Assembly: GCF_030936135.1 (NCBI RefSeq)
Contig: NC_082598.1
Coordinates: 29,878,687 to 29,942,686, forward strand
Direction: 5' to 3'
DNA from: Gavia stellata
Taxonomy: Eukaryota > Chordata > Aves > Gaviiformes > Gaviidae
DNA length: 64,000 nt
A program made the translations under genes and the position numbers. Of the stretch, positions 12,101-55,300 are shown piece after piece (position 1 is the stretch's first letter; each line of letters starts with the position of its first letter). Under the pieces are notes generated by a model. The model was not told where the DNA came from. It searched no databases and worked only from the letters and a program-made list of their open reading frames with translations.

Positions 12101-13400
12101 ACTGGAAAGTACTACCGACTGATACGGTTTCTAAATGCTGCAACAGATTTTAAATGCCCATCTTTTTCATGAGGATGAAAAAGCTGAGTCACTGGAGAAA
12201 ATAAATAAAGTGAAAAAAAAATTTAAGGAGTATAAAGCAGGTTATAAAAATTTTCAGCTTGCCATTAACCTCCTATATTGTCTTCAGCAAACATATCTCC
12301 AGAATTATAAGTTATTCAGCTACACGTCCATTTCAACATAACAAAGAATCCTCAAAATACGTAGCGCTTTAAGCAGCTTCCTGGTATCTCTCCCACTTGG
12401 GATGAAAGCTGAAAGTTATACTGGCAAGAACAAAGCAAAGAGACAGAGTCGAGGTCATCAAAATATTATTTAATTGAATTATCAATATTAGTACTTAGCA
12501 CACATGCTGCCTTCTATTTGAGGAACGTAAAAGTGTTCCAGTATTTAGGGGCATTGTGACTTGGAAAGACAACTGTCACCCAAAAAATAACTTTATTTGC
12601 ATTGACCTATGGAAGAAATGTAACTTTCTTGCATATTTTTACTGTAACAGTTAGTTGTTTTCTCAACCAAACTATGTAATTGTTAATGTAACAATTAACT
12701 GTATATTCTTTTACCTGCCTTGGCAACATTTCCCCAGTAATGTGAATTCTTCTGTTTAACTGAAATACTTATATAACACATGATTAAATCAATGTGGTTT
12801 GCAAGGATCAAATATTCAAAAAACTTCTTCCTATTCTACAAGAACTGTTCCGGATCATTTACTCATTTACAGAAGAAAAGGCTAATGTAAGACTCCTGAA
12901 AGATCTTGTGGTTTTGATTCTTCTAACTGGTTGATAAAGAAGCAAGCAGTATGCAAGAAGATAGCTACATTTTTCGGATGTCAGAATTGCCAACTTCATA
13001 TACTCTGTTTTCAGCAAGAAGCCTCCTTCCAAATAAGTATGGTGACCACATAATTTCTAAGATTACTTGGGGGAAAAGGTGGGAGCCAAAATTGCATGTG
13101 TTAACCCATATATACAGTTGACTGTGATCTACAGTGGAGATACAGTGCATTTGCCCAGGGCAGGTGCCACTGAAGTACAATCATCACTGAGACAACCCAT
13201 GAGGACTTCAGAGAGGCCCTTCAAGGATGGAGTGGCCATTGTGAGGAAGAGGGGAAGACTCACTATGATGTTTCACATGTATTTTCTGAACTGGCACTTT
13301 AATTCCAGGCTTTTATTTCGAAGGGGAGTCAACAGAGCAGATGCACTAGGTCTTCAGTGAATACCAACAGCTGGGTGGACACCACGAAGCAGGTGAACGC
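9187..13400. other. No gene recognised (putative OCIAD2 first intron)
   Basis: No exon was recognised on either strand. A C/T-rich stretch at about 9640-10160 looks unlike its surroundings and may be an unrecognised repeat (see findings). A perfect 9-bp hairpin (TAATTGTTA / TAACAATTA) lies near 12677-12697. Otherwise nothing stands out. Confidence 0.4.
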
Positions 13401-14450
13401 CTTGCGCTTGCCCAGCCCTGCCTCCGCAGCACCTGCTCGAACGTCTGCTGACGGCATCACTCGTCCAAGGCACAGCGCGTCTAGCCAGAACAGGCCATTA
13501 CTTTGAGCTTGCTGCTTGCTCTGAGGGCCAACGATGTGGCTGGGGACGTGCAAAATGCCGGGAGGTCAGGGTTTCGTGGGAGGGAAGAGTGGTTGCCATC
13601 AGGCCCCGGGCAGGCGTCTGCTGCAGCCAACAGAAGCCTTCCCCACGGCCCCGGCCACCGGGCCTGTTACACCCCGCCCAGCCCGCCTCCGTGCCACGGC
13701 CCCGGCGCTGGGCGAAGACCTGTGGGGAAGGGGAGAGGGCCAGGTGTCGGGCGCTGCGGGGAGATTCCCCTTACGAGCCGCCGCCGGCCCCGGGTCGGCC
13801 GCCGAGAGCCACGCCAGCCCCGGCCTGCCTCCCGCCGTGACGCCGGAGAAATCCGGCACGGCGGAGCTCAGCCCCTCCGGGACGGAAGGGAGTAGACCGG
13901 CGCTCCCCGGGGCCGCGGCGCGGAAGGTGGCTGGCGGCGGGCCGCGCTCACGCCCCGCGGGGCGCCGGACCAGCGGCGGAAGGGGGAGGGGGCGGCCCGG
14001 CCCATCCGCGGCGGGGCCCGCACCGCCCAGCCCCGGAAGCCCGTGAAGAGCGGCTGCACAGCAGCCGCGGCCCGGCGGGCACCGACTCCACCCCACGCCC
14101 GTCTCAGCCCTCGGCGGCTGAGCCGCCGCAGGGCAGGGTTGCCTGTCCGCTGCCCGCGCCGCCGCTGCCGCTGGGCTGCACCGCCATCTCCCGGCCGCCG
14201 GCGGCGCGGACAGGCGGGGCAGACAGCCCGCGGTCCCCGCGGAGCCCGGGGCAGCCCGCCCGGCCGAGAGGCCGGCAGCCGCCGGGGCGGGTGGCGGTGA
14301 GCGAGGGCGAAACGCCGCCCGTGCGCGGCCGGAGGGTGTCGGCGCGGCCGGGAGTGCCCCGCCGAGCTCTCCTCAGCCCCTGGCTCCTTGGTCCTGGCAA
14401 CGTCCGTGACCAAAGCGGCGGTTCACGCCTCCTCAGGGGCTGCTCCGGGG
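13400..14450. promoter_or_regulatory. OCIAD2: CpG island, candidate OCIAD2 promoter
   Basis: GC content rises sharply and CpG dinucleotides are dense from about 13.4 to 14.45 kb, in contrast to AT-rich flanks. By position, 5.3 kb upstream of the first OCIAD2 coding exon and 5.7 kb before CWH43, it most likely starts the OCIAD2 transcript leftward. A rightward transcript is also possible, as a donor-like GCG/GTGAGC sits at about 14294-14301 on the plus strand. The long open frames inside it are a by-product of high GC and resemble no protein I know. Confidence 0.7.
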
Positions 14451-17400
14451 AGAAAAACAGTGAGCGCGCTAGTAAGGTTCCTTCCGAGCTCTCCTATTTC
14501 CGAAATTCAGAAACACTGTTTTAGCAATGGTATTTGTGAATCAAGTTAACAGTCACCTAACAGTGTACGGCATACGGTGCTGCGGGGGTCTCCTACGAAT
14601 TGAAAATACTTTGTGGAAACTTAATGAAATCTCGTTCTTTAAAAAAGAAGGGACAAATTCAGTTTTGACCATTTTGGAATGAAGAGCATTGCTTATCTAC
14701 TTTGATTTTATACTATGATGCTTATGTAAGTAAATCAATACATTTTAGTATCAGTATTAATAAGAAGTAAGTAAAAAGTAAACAAGTAAGAAAAATATCA
14801 ATCAATCAATCAATCAAAAATATCAATCAAAAATAATCTTGCAAGAAAAAGTTATCCTGAAAATGTCAGTTCGGGGGGTGGGGTTGTTCCTCTAGGAATA
14901 CTGAAAAGAAATAGTGCCACTTTCTCTGAAATGAGAAATGCAATGCCTTTCTTTAATGATAAACTTCATAAAACAAAGCATGTAAATCTGAGGTTTATTT
15001 TTGCATTTCATCTTTAATAAAAACTGTCTCATTTGTTTTTTGGCAGTGAGACATAGCTTTTAGTAGAGTAGCCTAAATGGTGATATGACACTTTATTGCT
15101 TATCTTGAAATGCACAGCTTGTGAGATCAGCATTATACTTCCTTCTCTTGCATGACCTTGGCATCTCAATTTCATTATAAATATGACATAAGTCATAATT
15201 CATTTTCTTAAGTCCAAAAAGGCTTTCAGCTTCCAGAAGTCTTGGCTGCTTGAAGCAAGAGTATTCTCTCACTCTTGCCAGCCAAACCAGACCATTGGGC
15301 TTTGCTGCTGTAAAATGTGCTCTTCACATGGAGGTTTGGCAAGAGTGATGTCCTAAAACAGCTCTTAAAAGTGTACCTGCATCTCCTGTGATCTAAAAGG
15401 TATCCTTGAAATCATAGGTAAAAGAAGATTTAATAGATCCTGGCTATAAGCTATTTTGAAAACCAATATACAAGAAAATCCCATGTGAGGCAAGTCCCTA
15501 ATGACCAGTTATTTCTTAGCTAGTTCAGCTTAAACTGGTCATAAAATGAAAGAGCAGTGGAATGACAATTTCCTCATGGGGCAAATGATGCCTGAGGATA
15601 GTGGTTGCTTGGATTCTTGCACCTTCCTGTTCAAAAATGCCTATTAAAAAAAGGTTAGACTTCTCTTTCATTTTAACTTTACCTTTAAAGTTGGTTATCA
15701 CAATTGAATATGTTCCTCAAACACTCTTTGTTATTAAGATTTACCTGAAAGTACTTCAGAGCTATGAAAATGGAGAGAAGTTGAGAGAAACCGATAAATC
15801 TTAGTGCGTCAGAATAATAAACACAAACCAAAAGAGGGATCCTTACCCCTCCCAGACCAAAACCAATGTTACACATCAAATTAAAAAACAAGAGATATCA
15901 AGAATAAAACAACCACTAAGGAACTGAATCCTTGGCTGAGGATTTTTCTACTGTCAGTACAAAGAGGTCAAGGAGCTAAGACTTCACAAACTTGGGGAAG
16001 GTTTACAGGCGCCGGCTGTTTGTCTGAAGAACCTTTTAGAAAATGCTGCAGGGTTGCCAGGATCCTGAGGTTCACCACAGTCACCAAAGGCAAAGCCTTT
16101 CCAGTGTGTGTGTTTAACAGAAACACTCCATGTAGGCATACAGCACATGACAGGAGGAGGAACTATTATGAAGTGTGATAAATATGGTTTGTTTGTGTGT
16201 TAGAAAATCACAAAGACTGTTAATTGCTTAAAAATTCCCTGAGAAAAAAAGACCTGGAGTAACAGAAGCACAGTTCGGTTTCAAAAGTGTATCAGTAATA
16301 AAAACATTCAGAGCATGGAAAACCACATAAGAATTACACTGAAGGGCATTGTTCTCATGCTAATGGAAGTATGAGTTAAGGGTGAATGAAAAAACATCAA
16401 AAGTCACAGCAGGAAACAGTCAACATACTTCTGAGTAAAACATTAAACTGCCTTCACTATGTACAAGAAATTATGGAGTAGTTTTCTGTGTCCTGGCTGA
16501 TTCTTGGATGTACTTATTTCTATTTTACACTTGGTCTGGCCTATCTTTTAGTAGAAACAAATGGCTGACAATTATCAGATGTTCAAGCTTCAGGTTTTTC
16601 ACTCCTCAGTGTGAAGAAGGCTGTAAAATGGCCACAGAGTTTTCTCTTTTGTTAGGCTGCACACCTATATGCGTAATTTCTTTCCTACAGTAAAGACCTG
16701 CAACACTAGCCAATTTCAGCGGGGTTATAGGTGCTTAGATCCTGTAATCAGACTTGATTGTACCTGCCATTTCTAATACATATTGAAATTAATCTAGACC
16801 TATTAAATGGAGTACATTACTGGAATTACTCTGGGGCAATGTTTGTGTATCATGTCCCGCAGAATATTTTACTGAAAAAGGTCTTTAGCAAGTCTCAATA
16901 TTTATTAGTCCTGTGTTTTAGGACAAGAGATGAGGTTACACTTCAGCCCAGGTGTAACAAATGAACAGTATTTTGTAGCCAACCTACTGTAACCTTGAGA
17001 AAACAACAACCAAATCAATGTTGAATATGAATATGCATACAGAGTTTTGCATAACAGGTGTAAAGGTAATGGTTAAGAAGCTTTACACTGTTGTGCAAAC
17101 AGAATAGGCACCTAATGACCTGCAAGTCTTTGTGTTTCCACTGCGACTGTGGCAGGTTCCTAACTGTAAACACAACCACCCCAGCTTTTTTCCGGAGTTG
17201 CTTTCTTAATCCTAATTTGTGTTCATACTTTAACGCTTTTTTCCTCTCTTTCTCCGGCACGTTCTTCTTCTTCTTAGTCATGCCCATTCAGGCACATTTC
17301 TACCGGGCAATATGCAAGGACAACTTCTCCCAGGTGTCTCACAGTTCTTTTAAATTCCATGTGTTCATTTTGGGTTTCAGAACATGCTTGTATTATAGTT

Positions 17401-19540
17401 TGAACCCAAATAAAGCATTGTTTTTCACAATCACTAGCTTTAGAGAGGTTTACCCCTGTCCATACCGATATAATTGTGGGGCTGTAATTTGTTTTCTGTT
17501 AAATTCAGCTGATTTTTTATGTCTGCCTTAGGTTAAACGTATATTAAATACTATTCTAAAATGAAGATGCTCCTTTTTCTGTGAGTGGAAACTGCTACTG
17601 TAGTACGCTATCTTTGTTTTGCTAGTTTGCCATCATTGTATTCCTGTACAGATCAAATGCTATTGCTTTATTTTTTATCAGCTACACATGTGGCACTCCA
17701 AGAATAAAAAAATATAGTGAAAGGCATTCCTACATATATATGCGTAATGAAGCACCTTGTAAGCTTTGACTTTTATATTTAAGACATGTCTGTTTTCATG
17801 TCAAAACACATTACACCTGAAAACTCCCTCCTCTTGTGCTCAGATGCTTATCTGTGTGTCAACTCTATGGAGAGAACTGGAATGTAACTTTGTTAAGTTT
17901 GAAGCCAAACTTAGTAGTTACTAAGAATCTCAGAGAGAGTACCCAGAATACAATGGCTAAATTTATCAGGAATTGCATTATTTTCATTGCATTATGAGTT
18001 TAATGGAAGCCACACAAGCACGTCAGGTTCATGATTCCAGTCGTGTCTAGTTTTACTGGAACTCCACCTCTGAATCATGAAGCAAGATACTATAATTACA
18101 AAAAGTGTTGCAAAATTGTTTCAAATATTTATCGGCTGAATACATCCTGTGAGCCTCACACTCTTGCTACACAGCTACAAAAGCAGCCATGTTCTGGGTT
18201 TATTCCGGCCAAGGATCTCATCTTACAAGTTCCATTTGCGTCACGCCACAGCAAGATGAAATGCTGTCATCACTTGCATAATCCTAAACCAGTCATAAGT
18301 GAACTTGGTGACTACTCTGAGATGGCTTTTCTTACATAAAGAAAAGATGCCTTTAGTTACATGGAACTTGGAGAAAAGAAAAAAGAAAGGTGGCCATTAA
18401 ACCTATGAGTCTCATTCTTCCTCCCCTAGAGAGGTTGACTTTTTCATCAAAATACTTCAATTCTTTTGTGGACATTTGAAACATATACGTGTTTTTCAAA
18501 TACCAACCAAAATTCAAGAGTTTTTGTAGCTAGCCAAACCCCATTATATTGCAGGGTAAATTAATTACTTGATTATGAGACTACTGGAACAAACTTTTCC
18601 TTAGTACTCTGCCCCCCAAAATGTTTTGATGGGAAATTATTGCTAGTAATAGGTCATATTTAACAGGTGTCAGGTGTTTATAGTTTACTCCTATAGATTT
18701 GGAGTTTCACAGGAGCAAGGGAAAGAAAATGCATATCAGAAGGTTTGTTTAGAATGGGATAGCAGTTTTAACACAAATGAGAAAATATAGCTGGCAGTTT
18801 CATAGGGTACTGTATGAAGATTAATAAATCTTAAGAAGAAGACGTATTCCAACAGCAAAAGGGCTTTTTAGTTCTTAGTTCATAGTTACAAATTTACTTT
18901 TCATGCCAAAAATAAAATTCTAAAACTCAGATTTTGCTTATGTAATCCTCTTGTCAGAACTTGGCAGCTGTGATCATGGCTGGGTTCATATAGCTCAGGG
19001 TTTCTTTTAAAATTAACAAGCAGAGTGGCTTAAGCCTCAACCCAGGAATCTCAGCAAACTAAATGCTTCTTTCAGCACTTTTTGCAGACAGGATTGCTTA
19101 TCAGAAGTCCTTAGTCTGCTATACAGCAAAGCACATTTCATTAAGATGAGCACAGCACCAATCTGAACACCCTCCCCTCTCCCCCCCAAACAAAGACAGG
19201 TAGTAACAGTTTATCAACCATATATTTATGCAGCTAGCAAGTGAGTAAGCTCCTCCTTTCCCCATCAGCCTGTGGGATGACAATCCTTTGCTTCCGTTTT
19301 GTTACTTGCTGGTGTGACTATTCAGTGGACAAACACTCCTTTGGTAACACAGCAGTGAAGGAGCGAGATACAGTCACTGTTCCTTGTCACAGGGCTGTGA
19401 AGAGTAAACTCCAGCCATCCAGGCTGACCTCCATGAAGAAATGCCTGCTTTACCTGAACATCTCTTCACAGTGGCCTCACACCCTGCCATCCTCTCTAGC
19501 TGCAGTGCCATCTTGATGCGGGCTTTGCCACCTCTGTGAC
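14451..19540. other. No gene recognised between the two CpG islands
   Basis: AT-rich sequence with a short TCAA microsatellite at 14796-14830. No exon, CR1 tail or LTR was recognised. A Lys/Arg-rich open frame at 17015-17287 (minus) was examined and rejected. Confidence 0.4.
14796..14830. repeat. (ATCA)n microsatellite
   Basis: ATCA is repeated about five times without interruption, followed by two interrupted copies. Confidence 0.9.
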
Positions 19541-19939
19541 CGCACAGCCACCGGCTCCGTGGGCTTTCGCCGGGGCTCAGCAGGCTCCGCAGCCACCCTG
19601 CAGGCTCGGGCAGCGGGTCACTCCTCTCCCTCACCAGCCAGGGCGCTGGAATGAAAGGGAAACCCGGCCCTCAGGGAGCCGCCATTTCTGTCGGCGATGG
19701 CGCGCGGGCCGAGAAGGGTGGGCTGAACGGAGGCGGCCTGGAGACATCCCTCGTGCCCAGCCCTAACCCCGCAGGCCGGCACCGCGCCATCACCCCTACC
19801 TGGCAAGTTTCCCCCCCTGCCCCTGCTCGCGGCTGTGCAACCTCCAGGGCCCTCGGCCGCGCCGCCCCTGTCCCGCGACAGCGGCTCCCCGCTGCCGCCC
19901 CGCCACGGCCGGGGCGCACGGCGCGGAGCCGCCCGCGCT

Positions 19940-19954
19940 CCGCCAGGGGGCGCT
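19940..19954 (+). promoter_or_regulatory. CTCF-like binding site
   Basis: CCGCCAGGGGGCGCT matches the CTCF core consensus CCASYAGRKGGCRSY at 14 of 15 positions. It lies 151 bp upstream of the CWH43 start codon. Confidence 0.65.
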
Positions 19955-20104
19955 GTGGTGCCCGCTCGCCGGCGGCCGCGTGCCGGGCCAGCTCCGTGAG
20001 GCGGGACGGGCGGTGGCGCCGCGCCCTCCCTGGCGCTCGCGACTCGGCTCCGGGCGAGAGGGGCGAAGCCCCCGCCGGGCCGAGCCGGTCAGCGTCGCGG
20101 GGAG

Positions 20105-51427
<31,323 letters not shown>

Positions 51428-51916
51428 CATTGGGACCAACAAGAAAGGTTTGTTCCTTGAAATTGAGTTGGCAGTCAAAAAGACTACGTTGTTTAAGGAT
51501 GAGCAACTCCCATGCTGCATAACACTGTGAATGTCTGTGTAATAGCTGGTGACTCTTTAATGAGTCATCATCACTGTGAGAGAGCGAAGACGCATGCATT
51601 TTGATAAACCAGTATCTACCTGGGCCAGGTCCCTGCTTTGTACGCAGCAAAGCAAGGGTGGGAATTTGTATTGACAATAACTTCTTCAACTTTTTTGAAG
51701 GTACGTTGTGCTGTTTCAGAGTTGAATGTGTCTATCCGCCTTTTCTTTAGGATCCAGATATGACCCCCTTCCTCTCCTAGGAGCTCACTGGAACAATCAT
51801 AAGCAAGGAGTTGGAGCCGATTTCCACAATTTTGATGACTGAGGCAAAGCAAAATAATGTAGTAGTGTAGGTAACCTGTTGATATATGCTGCACTTTGTA
51901 GTCCTGCTGCTATTGC

Positions 51917-51922
51917 AATAAA
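51917..51922 (+). terminator. CWH43: CWH43 proximal polyadenylation signal
   Basis: First AATAAA after the CWH43 stop codon, giving a 3' UTR of about 0.5 kb. It is followed by G/T-rich sequence within 40 nt. Confidence 0.6.
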
Positions 51923-52355
51923 AAGGTTGGCCTTAGGTTTTTCAAAATGGGAATGGGACTTCTGTATTTCTTCATTGACGGATATGCAGTAACTATGTGT
52001 TCGAAGTGTATGCATTTTTACTTACTGAAACAGTGTTTACGTCTGCTGCTATTCCACATTTTATTCTTAAAATAATTTTATTAGAACAATTTTCAGATGC
52101 TTGATGTTCAAAATATTGGAGAAAAGGCTGCGACTTTTACAGACTTTTTTTTAACAAGATATTAGACATTGCAATGCTTTTACAAAGGGAAGAGTAAAGT
52201 ACCTCTGAATAGTTATTGTTATGAGACACTTAAATGAACACACTGCAGAAGAATTTAAAAAAATCATGCTTAACATGACGAGGGTTCTGAGAAGGAAGAA
52301 AAGTTGCCTAATTTTTATTTAAAATTAACTGTAATTTTTATTTGAAATTAACTGT

Positions 52356-52361
52356 AATAAA
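52356..52361 (+). terminator. CWH43: CWH43 distal polyadenylation signal
   Basis: Second AATAAA, about 0.93 kb past the stop codon. It could give a longer 3' UTR isoform. Confidence 0.4.
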
Positions 52362-52399
52362 ACAAAAAAACCTGCATTGTTCCTTTGCTGGCACTACAC

Positions 52400-55300
52400 T
52401 TTTTAGTGGGACTAAATAGAAGTGCGGCTTTTTTTGGCCTAGGCAATGAACTACCTACTATGTAATACACATACAACACAACGTAAAATGTGTTTTCTCA
52501 GGGCCTCTTGGCAATGTCTTTTATATTTAACTCCTGATCCTTCAGAATATGTGCAGAACTTCCCTTAAACAATGAGGACATCTTCAGTGTTGGCCAAAGA
52601 AAGTTTTGTGCTTGTGAGAAGCATTTTAGATGGTTTATTTAGATGACCTTCTCAACTTGGAAACCACATTTGTGACATGAGTGTTTAGTACTGTGTGTCT
52701 TTCCAGTAACACCTAAACATACTGTAACTGAAAGGAATAGGACACATTGCAGGAAAGAGGTGGGGTTTTTTTTCTCTCTCATTCTCCACCATGTGCTTTT
52801 GAGAACAGCTTGAGCATACTCAATTTTATTATTTCTGTGTAAGCAAATACAGGACAAGTCTTTACCCAGGGTTTCTTGTCGTATGCAGTTAGGTAACTGC
52901 TGCCATCACCAAGCTTGTCACTTTATCTTGGTCCTCCCTTGTTTTTAGGACTGTGTTTCTGAGAGTGAAACACTTCACTGATTTTTGTGGACAGAGGATA
53001 TTTGAAAGATACTTGAGGAATACGTAGCCACCACAGCTTCATCTCAGATGGTGTTAGAAAGCCTGACTTTGTTAGTTGCAATTAACCATCCATTGTTGAA
53101 CTAATTTACTTCTCACCTAGAGGTGCTATGTTTGTCTTTACAAGCCCAAGGAAGTCTAATTAAACATACCAGCTTAGATAACCTTTAGGAAGGATTTTAA
53201 ATCCTCTGAGGTTGTTCTCTGTGTGACTTTCCAGCAGGACAGGATAAATTAGATTTCGGAGTGATGGGAGTGACTTTCTTGCACTTTCAGCAATTTTCTT
53301 CTGCAAAAAGCAGTAGCCCATCTCTCCCTTCTCCCAGCCTGCAACAGCAGCTGGCATTGGCACCAACATTGTGCAGTGCTTCTGTGTATCCTCACTTCTT
53401 TGCAGCATGACGCATGTCCAGCCACAGGTTTGCCTTTCCATAGCCTGTACAAAACATAACATTATCTTGCGACATTACTTAACATTCTCCACAGGCTGAC
53501 TCTGCAAATCCCTTGTAATGCGAGCAGTTTACTCATGTGAGATGCAGGAAATTATGCTCATAAACACAAAAAGCTTGAAAAAACCTTATTTTTTTAACAA
53601 TGAAAAAATAGAATCAGGGTATCTTTCAAGAAGTCAGACACCAAAGCATGACTTGCATAACAGATCAGACTATATGTCATCTCTGTGTGTGATCTCTTCA
53701 AAGTCTGTGAGCATACTTGAATGGATTTTCACAGGATTTAGAAATGTTCGTCCCATTAGAAACATCCACATAGACATTGACAAAATCTAAAGTTTGACTA
53801 TTCTCTTATTCTGAGTAGCTTGTGTAATTTAGTGTTGGTGGATCCATACCTCATAATGCCTAATATTGGAAAACACTGTATGCAAATGTAATGAGAAGCA
53901 AGGATTTGTTGACATTCGCATTATTTTATCAGAATGACTAAGAAAGACTATGACCATGAACTGTTTGTATACTGCTTCTACTGCTACGGTTAGAATTGGG
54001 AAGCTAAAACTACACTTTATTTGTCCTTGAATCTGCACATCGATCTCATCACCTGTATCTGACTGGTTTAGAAAAATGTACAGTACATCTCTCAGTTGCA
54101 ATCACTATGTTTCGAACTATGAAAGAAATGTGCTAGAACAGGTCCTGCTGCAGGGGTGTGTGACTAATCTTGCTGTTTCCTAATCATACTCTCCTAATCT
54201 CAGCTTTCATGAGATGATAGTATGTTGTGAAAGAAGTTGTCTGTGGCTATCTGTAACCATGCATGCAGAGACAGCATGAAAAGATAAAATGTATAAAATA
54301 GACATTATTTTCTAAAGGTTTGAGCTTTTCCTGGCGGTAAAAGGTCTAGATTATATATATCTGACTTCTAAATAATATGTATTCTGTTGCACTCCTAATT
54401 CCATTCTCTCTGACATTCTGTGCAGGTCAGTTAAAGTTTCTAGGAATATACAGGAAGAGACAGCAGTACATCAGGAGCCTACCAGTGTGTATCTCAGAAT
54501 AAGAAAGAAGGACTCTAGGTAACATGTAAGAGAGCAACTTCTGAGTGTAATTGTACTGGATTCTTCAGCAGGGTGGAGACTCAAGTCTCCTCCTACATGT
54601 ATTCCTGCTTTGGGGCCTTGACTCAGGCTCAGGCATTTCTATGTGTATTGTAAGCTCAGCTTCAGCTCTGGCGTTGTCACAGAGCACTCTGAAACCTGAG
54701 AGCTGCAGTTCAAACCTCCTGGGCTAAGAAGGACCTGAAATTTTTATTTCCTGTTTTCAAAAAGGGTGTCACAGCTACAAGCTTATTAAACAGAAGTTGG
54801 GCACATCCTTTGGTTTTGAACTGGAGTTGATGTTACTGAAACAAATTAGGTGCAGCTTAAGTGTGCAGGCGACCAGCTCCCACATGCCTCACTGAAACAG
54901 AATGCCGAAAATGTTCAGGGTCCTCAACTTATGGTGAGGGCGCTATGTGGCCCCAGACAAAGGTGCTGGTTGTTTTGTTGCACCTCCAGGGTTCAGGCAG
55001 AAATTCTGAGCTTCTTGCTTAAGCTTGGCTGCTTAGAGCTTCCTAATTACGAAATTAAGCAGAAATTTTTTTTAAATTTCAAACTGAGGCTGAAAAAAAC
55101 CTATAAATCCAATTTAAGGATTTAAATATGAGCTACCAACAGCCCTGAAACATGTTTTTTCTCATGTATGTAAAATTACATTTGTTTGTAGTGTGTTACA
55201 AAAGGCACCTCAGAGTCAAGGTTAGTTATACATTTGTGGAGCAAGTGTAACAAAACAAATGTTTTTACTTAAACAAGCAGCATAGTATGAGTCCATGGGA

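Noticed and set aside
12677-12697. Perfect 9-bp hairpin TAATTGTTA/TAACAATTA
   Set aside because: Short, AT-only palindromes of this size are expected by chance in a window of this composition.
13503-14413. Long overlapping open frames on both strands in the first CpG island (up to 181 codons)
   Set aside because: Arg/Pro/Gly/Ala-rich in every frame, as expected where stop codons are rare in GC-rich DNA. No recognisable protein.
17015-17287. Lys/Arg-rich 90-codon frame on the minus strand
   Set aside because: The basic run comes from a poly-pyrimidine stretch on the plus strand. The plus strand is also open over the same DNA and neither frame matches a known protein.
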